Below are positions 53,912 through 64,000 of a stretch of 64,000 nucleotides of DNA, piece after piece. Location: assembly GCA_036927565.1 (NCBI GenBank), contig JAYESD010000001.1, positions 248,001 through 312,000 of the forward strand. Reading direction: 5' to 3'. Position numbers and translations under genes: made by a program. Numbering within the stretch: the stretch's first letter is position 1; every line of letters starts with the position of its first letter. The notes under the pieces were generated by a model. It saw nothing but the letters and a program-made list of their open reading frames with translations, made no database searches and was not told where the DNA came from. Source of the DNA: Tuctoria greenei (Eukaryota; Streptophyta; Magnoliopsida; Poales; Poaceae).

Positions 53912-56900
53912 ATGATGACAGCCACTATGACGCCGTTTCGATATGAAAATATCGAACAACTTACGGGCAGTAACTTCCCTCGCTGGAAGACCTGCGTTGA
54001 AGTGTCCTTAGGGTTTAATCAGCTGGATTATGCCCTAAGGGAAGATAAGCCTACGGCACCCACTCCTGGTGTCGAAGGATATGATGAACTCAAGAGGACT
54101 TATGAGCTTAAGTTGGAGAGATGGGAGAATTCCAATCGTGTGGCTCTCCTTGTTATGAACGCCTCAATATCTCCGGATATTGCAGGTGCCCTTCCAAAGA
54201 AAGATACCGCTAAAGAATTTCTTGCTGCGGTGGAGGAGCAATTCCAAGGCTCCGAAAAGATTTACGCTCATGAGCTTTTTGCGAAGCTTCTTGAGAAATA
54301 CAATATGGATGGGAATGTGAGGAGCCACATATTAAGGAAGGTGCATGCATCTTCAAAACTTAAGTCTTTGAAATGTGAATTAAGTGAGAATCTTCTGATT
54401 ATTATGATATTGGAATCTCTCCCAAGTGAGTTTGATCAATTTAAGATCAATTACAACTCCCTGAAGGAGAAATGGTCACTTGCTGAGATGACTCCTAGAG
54501 TTGTCCAGGAAGAAGAAAGGATACTTAAGCAGGTTCAGGACCAAGCTCATTACGTTAATTCTTCCAAGAGGAAGAAGGAGTGGAATGGTCCTGGTCCCTC
54601 AAAAGCTCATAAGATGCCTTTTAAGAATCAGTCTCCTCAAAAAGGCAAAGGTCCTATCACTTCCGCTGCGCCTGGCACTTCTAACGCACCTAGGACCTTT
54701 GCACCTAAAGGAGAAGTTGTGTGCAAGCACTGCAAGGATAAGGGACATTTCAGAAAGGATTGCCCTGATTTTCTGAAATGGTTGATGAAGAGAGGTAATG
54801 ATGAAATTACATTCATTGATGAATCACTTTATGTTGATTTTTCAAGAAATACATGGTGGATTGACTCAGGTGCAACTGTTCATGTTGCAAATTCTATGCA
54901 GGGCTTCCGTACAACCCAAGACCTTCGGGACAGGGGAAGAAGCCTTAAAGTTGCTAATGGCAAAGAAGCGGAGGTTCAAGCTGTGGGGTCTCTCACATTA
55001 AAGCTGCATTCAGGACATCCGCTTAGATTGAATAATGTTCTTTATGTTCCTTCTTTGAGTAGGAATCTCATTTCAGTTTCATGTTTAGATGATGACAATT
55101 ATGCTTGCTTATTTGTTAACGGACAATGTAGTTTGATGCATTGTAATAAAAATGTTGGCCTCGCCTTCCGACGAGGAAAGTTATATATGTTATCTCTACA
55201 TGATTCTGTTATGCACGTAAATGATGATTATGGTGATGATGATTTGAAGTGCAACGCTGAAAAGAAGTGGAAAGGCGTTAGTACCTCATCGAAATTGTGG
55301 CACCGTCGCCTTTGCCACATTTCGAGGGGGAGAATTGAACGATTAATAAAAAATGATACGCTTCTTCCACTTGACTTCTCAGACGCTGATTATTGCATTG
55401 ATTGCATTAAAGGAAAATATGTTAAGACGATAAAGAAGGGAGCGACAAGAGCCACTAAAGTATTAGAGCTCATTCATACTGACATATGCGGGCCTTTTAA
55501 CGTTAAATCCGTAGATGGTTTTGATTCATTCATAACCTTCACGGATGACTTTTCCCGCTATGGATATATTTATCCCATACGTGATCGATCAGAGGCTTTG
55601 AACAAATTTAAAGTTTTTAAAGCCGAAGTTGAGAATCAACTTAACGAAAAGATCAAAGTAGTACGGTCTGATCGCGGGGGAGAATATTACGGAAAACACG
55701 CTCCTTATGGGCAAATTCCAGGACCTTTTGCGAGGTTTTTAGCTGAGAATGGAATTGTTGCTCAATACTCGATGCCTGGTGAACCTCAGCAAAACGGTGT
55801 GGCCGAGCGACGCAATCGCACACTAATGGATATGGTGCGTAGCATGCTTAGTCACGCAAGTTTACCAGTAAGCCTATGGATGGAGGCTTTAAAGACAGCT
55901 GCACACGTACTTAATCTTGCTCCAACTAAAGCAGCACCGAACACACCTTACGAGATGTGGACGGGAAAGAAACCCAGCTTGAATTATTTGCGTGTGTGGG
56001 GTTGTCCTGCAGAAGCTAAAGTGTTCAATCCACAACTTAAGAAATTAGACCCAAAAACAGTCAGCTGTTTCTTTATTGGGTACCCTCAGCGGGGAAAGGG
56101 ATATCGCTTTTATTGTCCAAATCACGTGACGAAATTTGTAGAGACAAGACAGGCGGTATTTTTTGAAGATGATGTCACGGAAGTGAGGAAGATTGATCTT
56201 GAGGAGAAATGGGTTTACGTACCATCACCGAATATCCAAGAGTTCATCTTTCCATTTAAAAATGTTGTCGTGACACCGGACCCTCCTCTCGTTCATCCCG
56301 GAAATAATGAAAATATTGCTACAAATGAAAATGAGGAGGTGAACGAGAATCCGGAACCGGAGATTGATCTTCCACCAGCCCCTCCGTTGCGCAGATCGCA
56401 ACGTGAAAGAAGAAATCCCATTCCAGATGACTATGTCACCTACATGACTGATGACGTAAGTGACATGGGTAAAGTGGAAGATCCTTCTTCTTATAAAGAA
56501 GCTATGAAAAGTGAAAATTCGTCTAAATGGCTTATGGCTATGGAAGACGAATTAAAGTCAATGGGCACTAATGATGTTTGGGACTTAGTAGAAATTCCCG
56601 AAGGAGCTAAGAGAGTTGGATGCAAATGGGTTTACAAAACCAAATATGACTCCAAAGGGAATATCGAAAGGTTCAAAGCAAGACTGGTGGCTAAAGGGTT
56701 TACACAACGAGAAGGAATCGATTATAACGAAACCTTTTCTCCAGTGTCAACCAAAGATTCGTTCAGAATCGTGATGGCATTGACAGCTCATTATGATTTA
56801 GAGCTGCACCAAATGGATGTTAAAACTGCATTCTTAAATGGTGATTTAAATGAAGATGTATATATGGCACAACCGGAAGGTTTTGTCGTTGAAGGAAAAG

Positions 56901-58051
56901 AACACATGGCGTGTCGTCTGAAGAAATCAATTTATGGCTTGAAGCAAGCTTCAAGACAATGGTACCTAAAGTTCGATATAGTAATTCGAACTTTCGGTTT
57001 TACGGAAAATGTTGTGGACAACTGCATATACATCAAACTTAAGGGCAGTAAGTTCACAATTTTGGTCCTATATGTGGATGACATACTTTTGGCTTGTAGC
57101 GATAAGGACATGTTGCATGAAACCAAGAGCTTTCTGTCGTCAAACTTTGATATGAAGGATCTCGGTGAAGCCTCTTACGTTCTAGGCATTGAAATTCACC
57201 GAGATAGGTCCAAGTACACATTAGGACTATCACAAAAGGCATACTTTGAGAGAGTACTGAAGAAATTCAACATGCATAAGTGCTCTCCCACGCCTGCTCC
57301 AATAGTTAAGGGCGATAAATTTGGGACATTTCAATGTCCAAGGAACCAAATTGAATCTGGCCAGATGAAGTCGGTTCCATATGCTTCAGCTGTCGGAAGC
57401 ATTATGTACGCTCAAGTTTGTACGCGCCCTGACTTAGCTTTTGTAACGGGAATGCTTGGCAGATTCCAATCAAATCCAGGAATGGACCACTGGAAGGCCG
57501 CAAAGAAAGTCTTGCGTTATATGCAAGGTACTAAAGATTTGATGCTAACATATCGAAGATCTGATAACCTGGAAGTAATTGGTTATTCAGATGCTGATTT
57601 CGCCAGCTGTGTGGATAGTAAGAAATCCACATCAGGTTATATATTCACACTGGCTGGAGGAGCTATATCGTGGAAAAGCTCCAAGCAAACGGTGACTGCA
57701 TCGTCCACGATGCAGGCCGAGTTCGTAGCATGTTATGAGGCCACTGGGCAGGCTGTATGGCTAAAGAATTTCATTCCCGGGCTCAAAGTGGTAGACAGCA
57801 TTAACAGGCCACTTGTGCTGTACTGCGATAACGAACCTGCAGTTCTCTATGCGAGTAACAACAAGTCAAGTGCTGCTGCCAAGCACATTGACATAAAGTA
57901 TCATGTTGTGAAAGATAGAATCCAGGATCATACTATTAAAGTTGAACATATCAGTACGACCGATATGCTTGCGGATCCAATGACAAAAGGCTTACCACCC
58001 AGCATATTTCGTAAACACGTTGCCGGCATGGGATTATTGGAAGCCTTATGA
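53912..58051 (+). CDS. Copia gag-pol polyprotein (intact frame)
   Basis: An uninterrupted 1379-codon frame. The order is: gag capsid region (UBN2-like, residues ~1-260), CCHC nucleic-acid knuckle (CKHCKDKGHFRKDC), aspartic protease (WIDSGA), GAG-pre-integrase and integrase zinc motif (HxxxH...CxxC around 55300-55410), and the integrase core with its acidic residues. Then come reverse transcriptase (catalytic YVDD near 57070) and RNase H (DADFA, MQAEF near 57590-57725). All expected catalytic residues are present and there is no stop or frameshift. The polyprotein would be cut by its own protease to copy and integrate the element. The first ATG is 53912; the alternative upstream exon at 52412 is discussed above. 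Sequence intactness fits a recent insertion. Confidence 0.95.
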   Translation: MMTATMTPFRYENIEQLTGSNFPRWKTCVEVSLGFNQLDYALREDKPTAPTPGVEGYDELKRTYELKLERWENSNRVALLVMNASISPDIAGALPKKDTAKEFLAAVEEQFQGSEKIYAHELFAKLLEKYNMDGNVRSHILRKVHASSKLKSLKCELSENLLIIMILESLPSEFDQFKINYNSLKEKWSLAEMTPRVVQEEERILKQVQDQAHYVNSSKRKKEWNGPGPSKAHKMPFKNQSPQKGKGPITSAAPGTSNAPRTFAPKGEVVCKHCKDKGHFRKDCPDFLKWLMKRGNDEITFIDESLYVDFSRNTWWIDSGATVHVANSMQGFRTTQDLRDRGRSLKVANGKEAEVQAVGSLTLKLHSGHPLRLNNVLYVPSLSRNLISVSCLDDDNYACLFVNGQCSLMHCNKNVGLAFRRGKLYMLSLHDSVMHVNDDYGDDDLKCNAEKKWKGVSTSSKLWHRRLCHISRGRIERLIKNDTLLPLDFSDADYCIDCIKGKYVKTIKKGATRATKVLELIHTDICGPFNVKSVDGFDSFITFTDDFSRYGYIYPIRDRSEALNKFKVFKAEVENQLNEKIKVVRSDRGGEYYGKHAPYGQIPGPFARFLAENGIVAQYSMPGEPQQNGVAERRNRTLMDMVRSMLSHASLPVSLWMEALKTAAHVLNLAPTKAAPNTPYEMWTGKKPSLNYLRVWGCPAEAKVFNPQLKKLDPKTVSCFFIGYPQRGKGYRFYCPNHVTKFVETRQAVFFEDDVTEVRKIDLEEKWVYVPSPNIQEFIFPFKNVVVTPDPPLVHPGNNENIATNENEEVNENPEPEIDLPPAPPLRRSQRERRNPIPDDYVTYMTDDVSDMGKVEDPSSYKEAMKSENSSKWLMAMEDELKSMGTNDVWDLVEIPEGAKRVGCKWVYKTKYDSKGNIERFKARLVAKGFTQREGIDYNETFSPVSTKDSFRIVMALTAHYDLELHQMDVKTAFLNGDLNEDVYMAQPEGFVVEGKEHMACRLKKSIYGLKQASRQWYLKFDIVIRTFGFTENVVDNCIYIKLKGSKFTILVLYVDDILLACSDKDMLHETKSFLSSNFDMKDLGEASYVLGIEIHRDRSKYTLGLSQKAYFERVLKKFNMHKCSPTPAPIVKGDKFGTFQCPRNQIESGQMKSVPYASAVGSIMYAQVCTRPDLAFVTGMLGRFQSNPGMDHWKAAKKVLRYMQGTKDLMLTYRRSDNLEVIGYSDADFASCVDSKKSTSGYIFTLAGGAISWKSSKQTVTASSTMQAEFVACYEATGQAVWLKNFIPGLKVVDSINRPLVLYCDNEPAVLYASNNKSSAAAKHIDIKYHVVKDRIQDHTIKVEHISTTDMLADPMTKGLPPSIFRKHVAGMGLLEAL

Positions 58052-58229
58052 TTCTGGAAAGTAGGGACCTTCAAAAGAGCCGCCCCCCATAAAGATTAAC
58101 GTTTTCCATTTGAGATCAGTTGATGTATTATAAGTGTTGAAGTTCAATGATTTTGCTAAATTGTTGTAACGCTTCACTTTGTACATTATACTTATTGAGG
58201 ATGGAGAAATAAAGTTGAACCATACGATC

Positions 58230-58240
58230 AAGGGGGAGAA
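58230..58240 (+). other. Polypurine tract
   Basis: AAGGGGGAGAA immediately precedes the 3' LTR, the usual plus-strand priming site of LTR retrotransposons. Confidence 0.85.
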
Positions 58241-58666
58241 TGTTGGTATTGCTCTCGGTTCAACTGAGAGAGACAAAAAAGGAAAAGTGAAAGAAAAGAT
58301 AAAGTAAAAGGTAAAAAGAAAAGGGGACCCGGTAAAACCTACCGGGAATCCCGAACTGATTCGACGCCATGATCGGGGGCGTCCCCAACCGACTCGGCTT
58401 GGGTCCCCTGCCGCCTCGCTCTATAAAAAGAAAGGTGATTAAGTTAACAAGTAGACTAATCACAAGTTAACATCCGATCAAAACGAGAGCGAGTACGGTG
58501 GGAAGATCCAAGCCTCGTTCCGTCCACACCCATGGCTGCCAACGGCTCTTCATCCTCCTGTAAGTGTGCTAATCCACCCCTTAATCATGTTTATTATGTT
58601 CATTAGTGCACAAACAGTGATTAGGAATCATGATTAAGTTGAATCCCTAAAGTTCAATATCTCACA
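58241..58666 (+). repeat. 3' LTR of the copia element
   Basis: 426 bp, reading identical to 52121-52546. It carries the same TATA box (58422-58428), ATG (58532) and donor site, so it could promote or tag transcripts running into the right flank. Confidence 0.95.
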
Positions 58667-58671
58667 ACATA

Positions 58672-60421
58672 CACTCACCTCATGTGTGCATGATGTGTGG
58701 AGAGCGCGGGAAATAAATCTGTTGACTGCGGCTGACGTCGGAATCTTTTTTTAGTGGCATTGTGGACGAGATATATTTGTTCAAAGCAAACATTATTATT
58801 GGCTATTAGACACAGGTCCAGAGCATCCCGATCAAGTCTGCGACGACGACGACGATGTTTATCTGCAAGTGCAAGTGAGCGAGAACACTATCTATATATG
58901 CGGTCCTCTGCAGCTGCAAAACAACAACGATTTTTCTTTTTTGGACCACCTTTAATTTCGTTCAAAGTCATTGGAAAAAGGGAACTGTGTATATGAAGGT
59001 AGTACTGTAGTAGCTAGGGTACTGGTCCCGAGGGCGGCAGTGTCGGCTCTGTTTGTTGGCCAGGCCAGGCCATCATCACCAACCACAATTAAACATGTGT
59101 AGGTAGGCCGGAGGTTAGTTGGCACGAATAATCACGTGCTGAAATTGGGGTGCATACATCTACGCGATGCGCCACATATGGTATATGGTGTGGACCAGAA
59201 GAGATTCCCATCTAAAGGTCGTAAATATGGATGCCTCTGTCTGTGTTACCCATGATACTCTACTCTACTGTACACATGAGAGTGATTTGGTTAGGTTCAG
59301 AACTTCAGATAGAGCGCGCACTGATATTCACCAAGAAAAGTTGGTGGCTTTGTTATTACTAGTACCTTCCATTTCCTATCTGCAGCAGCCCAAACTTGTT
59401 GCACTGGGCTGGCCCATTACTCCGCGGAAGCAATCAATCACGTACGTGGCCCATTAACCGTCCTCCGGGGCATCTCCCTCCATGTCCGCGGCAGCCCATG
59501 ATTTTTCCACAGGAACGCACCGTACTAATGACTGGTCCAGAGACAAGAAACTTGTGGTCCAGAGAGAGAGAGAGAGATTGTTTGGCCCAAAGATCACTAT
59601 TCAACTACAGTATCATCATCAAATCCCGACAAGGACTATCATCTCTGAGCCTTACGTACCAAAAAGAAGATGCCCCAAGAGTATGCCATTACCATGATGA
59701 TGATGATAACATTAACATGTGTGCACGAGCATGTACAGTAATTTTCAAACCATATAACCCGTGCCACGACCATCTCTGTATACTGTAATTTTTCCATGTA
59801 CGTACCACCGTGGTGAGCATCTTTGAGAGAGAGAGAGAGAGAGCCAAGCAGCAGCAGAAGCAGTGTGTCGGGCCGCCCGGCAAGGGGGAGGGGAGTGAAC
59901 ACGCCGTCCCGTGGGATCTAGGTTTCCGTTAACCTCCTCATGCCTCGCTAATACACTGCCCCGCCTTCTCACTGACACGTGGGACCACGATGATAATGAT
60001 CCCCCCGGATGGGACGGCCAGATCGCCAATTACAGAGCGCAGGAATGCTCCTAGCACTCACACAAGTTTCACCCACTTCCTGCAGCATCGGCCCCATTTC
60101 ACAACCGTTTCTCTGATGGCCCACCGGCATGGGATACAGTCTACCATACACATGCGTGCACGTAACGGGCCCACGCTAAAGCTAGATGCCTAATCACGTC
60201 CGCCACCAGACGCGCCCAAACAAAGTTAATAGGCACCATCACCTCGCCCACCTGACCTCCTCACCGCACGCACGCCCGCCCCCCTCCCTTCCCCGTGCCG
60301 CCGCCGCCGCCACCACCACCAAAACCCCAAGCCCGTCTCGGCGGCCACCCTCTTCCCCCCGCTTAAGCGATCCGGGCGGTCAGGGGTCCAGCGGCGCGCG
60401 CGCGGCGGGGGAGTGCGGGGG
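58672..60421. other. Intergenic region and promoter of the carrier gene
   Basis: No gene is supported up to about 60180. GA runs occur at 59561-59578 and 59827-59842. From about 60200 a C-rich leader, typical of grass 5' UTRs, leads into the ADNT1-like start. Confidence 0.5.
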
Positions 60422-63400
60422 ATGGCCTCGGAGGACGTGGTGGGCAACACCAGGGGCGACACCGCGGTCACCACCATCGTCAACCTGGCGGAGGAGGCCA
60501 AGCGCGCGCGCGAGGACGTCAAGGGGCCCGGCCACCAGCTCCTCACCATCTGCAAGTCGCTCGTCGCCGGGGGCGTCGCGGGAGGAGTGTGAGTTACCCA
60601 ATTCCCGCTTCCATCCTCTTTCTCGTCTCGCCTCAACTCGCCTTGTTTCCCGTTTCATCGTCGCGTGTCTTTTCGCTCACTGGATAACCGCCGGAGTGTA
60701 TCGTATCGAGGGCTGCTACTTAGGTTATGTTGTTTGATCCGTGTTACAATGGTGCTGCTCCATTCCCTCCAGGTTCAGGGAATTCAGGTAGCGTCTCCTT
60801 GCTGCTAGGCTCGCCGACACCTGCGTGATTGCCGCCGTTTCGGCAGGCGCCCTACTGAATCTTCTTCCCATCAGCGCGTGTGATCCGTGCTGGATTCGGG
60901 GTGCTTAAACCCCACGGCCTACGCGCGAGCCACCCAAATCTCGTCGATGATTCTCTGAGAAGACACGCCGAAAACGCATTACCATCTGTGTTGTTCCACT
61001 GGCTGTTCAGATTTTAACTCAATCCCGCCCTGTGAATTGGCTGATCTCAACCATTTCCCGGAGACCAGTTGATTAATTGTTTAGATAAATTCCTCCGGAA
61101 CAGGTTCAGGTGCCTAAAACTGTCAGCTAGCTGCTATAACGGACGGCTGGACAAGCTAATATTGGATCAAACATAAGTCCATAGCTTTTCACTTCATGCT
61201 TTTGCTTCCTTCTATTATACTCTTGTTAAATTGGTTATGATATATCAAAGTGTCCTGCATGCTGGGTTTGCCTATTCTGAGTGGTACTATTTTTTATGAT
61301 GAATGAATTTAACAAGTGTAAAGTGTTCCAACATATTAATGTGGCTGCTTTGTTTGGTCGGTAGCCGACAAGTCCACACTAAAAGGCATGATTCGCCATG
61401 TTTTTACCTGTTGATGTCGGGCTTGGGATCTTATTTCAGTGTGCTCAGCATCTCTGAGTTTGTTGTTTTTCTTATTGACACCTGTCATCTTCTAAATATG
61501 GACCACTATGCCTACCAGTGTGTACTTTATGTGATATATCTGATTCCTGGAAGACGTTGGCGACTTGATCTTTTCTTCCTTTGTTTAGACTGGGCAACTA
61601 GCTAAAAAATCTTGTTGTAATTAGCTTAAGTTGGAGCATAATAATTTAACTAATATTTAGTTGTCTGGATCACTATTAGACAAAGCATACTTGAAATACA
61701 CTTCAATTTTAGGATTATCTTAATGCGGATGAATATATAGATGAAAAACATTTGCCTGGGTCAATTCCTGACATCTGATGTTGTTCTGAATAAGTTTATT
61801 TTTATGTTTCACGCAGGTCACGCACTGCTGTTGCTCCACTTGAGCGATTGAAAATCTTGCTTCAGGTGAGTTTTTTTGTGACCTTTTGTTTGATGTTATT
61901 ATGTAATGACTTGTTAGTGTCATGAATAACAGAGTTAATTGATTTATGTAAATTCTTTTTTTTTTTTATTGTGCCACAACTATATCCACAACCTGTGATG
62001 TGCTAATCCTTTCAAATCAGGACGACATGGATCAAATCACTTTGTTGTAGTTCACATATGAATCAAAGGACTTAAAACCATGGGCTGTAAAGGACTTGTA
62101 CAAATAGGTCGTATCTGAAATAAATCCCTGTATAATGTAACACCATTTTCGTTTTGAAAAGTTAACATAGGATCTTGTTAGCCGATACTAATTAGATGGA
62201 AATTATAACCACCACCACCACCACATTAATGTACCTTTAGAAACTCTATCAACTCTAATTGCAAGACCTGTAATTTTTTTCTAATGCTAGTAGCTCACTA
62301 GCTTGCATTATTTTCTGTAGCTTTCGTGGGAATGATACCATTTGGTATGTGTAGGGTACTCATGTTGTCAGTAGTGACCCATTGTGATATATTTTAAGGA
62401 CATTGCATTGTGGATCTACCCTAGTTTACTAATGGATGAAGTTACCAATGATGTACCTAGGTTGATGGTTGATAAAGTTACAAAGGTGCTGATGAGCTTC
62501 GTATAGATATGATGGGTATATCTAAATTACGTGTATCTGACCCCGCTTAATTTGCACTGGTCTGCAGGTCCAAAATCCTCACAGCATCAAGTACAATGGT
62601 ACAGTTCAAGGTCTACAGTACATATGGCGAACTGAGGGTCTTCGTGGTCTTTTCAAAGGCAATGGTACCAATTGTGCAAGGATCGTTCCCAATTCTGCCG
62701 TGAAGTTCTTTAGCTATGAGCAGGCATCAAAGTATGTTCTTGTTGCAATCACTCCTTTGATTTACATTTTCCTGTTCTATTGCACATACCTGGCGTTGCA
62801 TGTTTGGAGACCTGTTTTCTGCAGCATGATCAGATTTTGTCCTTAGATTGATTGGAAGCATTCTTTTTGCCCTACTGCTCACGTTTTATTTGTAAAAAAG
62901 GCACTATTAACATGTTGCCTTTCTCTTTCAGGGGGATTTTGTGGCTATATCGACGACAAACTGGGGAAGGTTTGCCTTCTGCTGTTAAATTAGTGTTCTG
63001 TGTACTCATTTATTTACCAGTTGAAACTTGGCGTCACTTCTTGTGCCACATGTATCCAATGACTGCTATACGGGCTTTACAGTTCTTTTGTGAGAAAAAT
63101 AACAAAAGAGCAATAATTGGAAGAGATTGTGGCTTGGTAGAAAATTGTTTAATTTATCTGACAATATGGATTTGTTCTGTTACCTTATCACTGACATAGA
63201 GTATTGACAATCCTTCGACAAATTTTTTTATACCAAGTATTTAGTTGGAATTTGTTGCAGAGTTATATTTTCCTTATTTTGGTCCATTGCAGCTTTGTTG
63301 CACATTATTCCTACTTACTAAGCACTGTTGCACTTGTTACAAATATTTCTGCAGTGAATTTATAAACTGTAGAACCCCTAATAAAGAATTGGGAGTTCTA

Positions 63401-64000
63401 GAATGTATGAGCCTTCTCCGTATCTTCCATTCTTTTTGCCATGGCCAACTTTTTTACTCACCTAATTTTGCCTGAAGTGTTTCACTCTTTCTTAATCTGT
63501 TAATATTAGCTAAAAGGAACGGAATCTAACATTTTTAAGTATTGTATATAAATGGTTGAAAATAGGTACAACATCAGCAGCATCTGTTTGTCCTATGTTA
63601 GCACTTAAAACATGTCTTTTGTTAGTTCGCCCAGTTCACATTTCACAATGCCAAAACCATGGCTTGGTGGTGCCATTTACCCCTCCCCCAGATACACTGC
63701 AATTTTATTCACATACTGACATTTGGTGATTACACATGGTTTAAAAGTTTCTGATCACAGCCAATTAAACATTCTCTATGATTTCACCATTTGCAAGTTG
63801 TCTTGTGCTTTGCAAAACTATTCTTTGCATGCATGGCTTACAAATTAAATTATTGGATTTGATATTTGCTGCCATAAGAAATAGATAAGCATTTCTGAAT
63901 TCAACACTTCTGTTATGCACAGAGGATGCTCAGCTTACTCCAGTTTTGCGCCTTGGAGCTGGAGCCTGTGCTGGTATAATAGCCATGTCTGCTACTTACC
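60422..64000 (+). CDS. ADNT1: Mitochondrial adenine-nucleotide carrier (ADNT1-type), partial
   Basis: Exons 60422-60588, 61817-61865, 62568-62731, 62932-62969 and 63923 onward join in phase; the gene runs off the window. The N-terminus MASEDVVGNTRGDTAVTTIV leads into the first mitochondrial-carrier repeat, with SLVAGGVAGGV, the PLERLK signature (PxExxK) and KGNGTNCARIVPNSAVKFFS. The second repeat begins at LRLGAGACAGIIAMSATY, where the window ends. The sequence matches, by recall, Arabidopsis ADNT1 (At4g01100), an inner-membrane exchanger of AMP/ADP/ATP. Only about the first third of the usual length is visible. Intron 1 (1.2 kb) and intron 4 (about 950 bp) contain no recognised gene. Confidence 0.92.

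Larger units (their letters stand above)
52121..58666 (+). mobile_element. Complete Ty1/copia LTR retrotransposon
   Basis: A 6546-bp element is bounded by LTRs 52121-52546 and 58241-58666. The 5-bp target duplication ACATA (52116-52120 and 58667-58671) is perfect. The LTRs run TG...CA and read as identical line by line. A primer-binding site of the initiator-Met-tRNA type and a polypurine tract (AAGGGGGAGAA) flank the interior. The domain order protease-integrase-RT-RNase H places it in Ty1/copia. It sits in a gene-poor interval and breaks no recognised gene. Confidence 0.97.

Overview
The window is nuclear DNA from a grass. The signs are GC-rich 5' ends on several genes, canonical GT-AG introns, many Stowaway-type MITEs with TACTCCCTCC ends, and one Ty1/copia retrotransposon. 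A FAMA-type bHLH gene and a JAR1-type GH3 gene sit next to each other in convergent orientation. From memory the same pair is adjacent near the end of rice chromosome 5, so the region is probably syntenic to it. The low transposon load suggests a compact grass genome, possibly panicoid, but the species cannot be fixed from sequence alone.

1-16.8 kb is a rearranged accessory region. It holds two decayed B3-domain-like genes (about 0.4-1.1 kb and 5.1-5.6 kb). These are followed by a tandem array of four units, about 2.15 kb apart, each carrying a tiny three-exon J-domain-like gene that lacks the HPD motif. Only the first J copy (8156-8659) keeps a coherent frame. The B3-like and J-like genes share the same last coding segment and 3' flank, so the two families are chimerically related. 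The region also holds a 1.38-kb non-autonomous CACTA element, a probable hAT-like insertion, several MITEs, a degenerate ~70-bp minisatellite, and captured gene fragments. One fragment derives from the coiled-coil gene at 17.7-19.2 kb.

17-38 kb is a normal gene-dense stretch. It contains a plant-specific coiled-coil protein (+), a group-F-like PP2C phosphatase (+), a GH28 polygalacturonase-like protein (+), an intronless DYW-class PPR protein (-), a plant multi-pass membrane protein (-), an AAAP transporter of the GABA/lysine-histidine type (-), and a DUF3133 'extra-large G-like' protein (-) with a 126-residue internal duplication.

38-48 kb holds the FAMA-type stomatal bHLH gene (+) and the JAR1-type jasmonate-amido synthetase (-). 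48-52 kb has no recognisable gene, only MITEs and simple repeats. 52121-58666 is a complete copia retrotransposon with two 426-bp LTRs that read as identical, a perfect 5-bp target duplication, and an uninterrupted gag-pol frame, so it is a very young insertion. An ATG exon inside the LTR can splice in frame to gag. The window ends inside an ADNT1-type mitochondrial adenine-nucleotide carrier gene (+, 60422 to beyond 64000).

The ordinary genes are individual plant genes, not an operon or pathway cluster. The least explained part is the B3/J chimeric tandem array.
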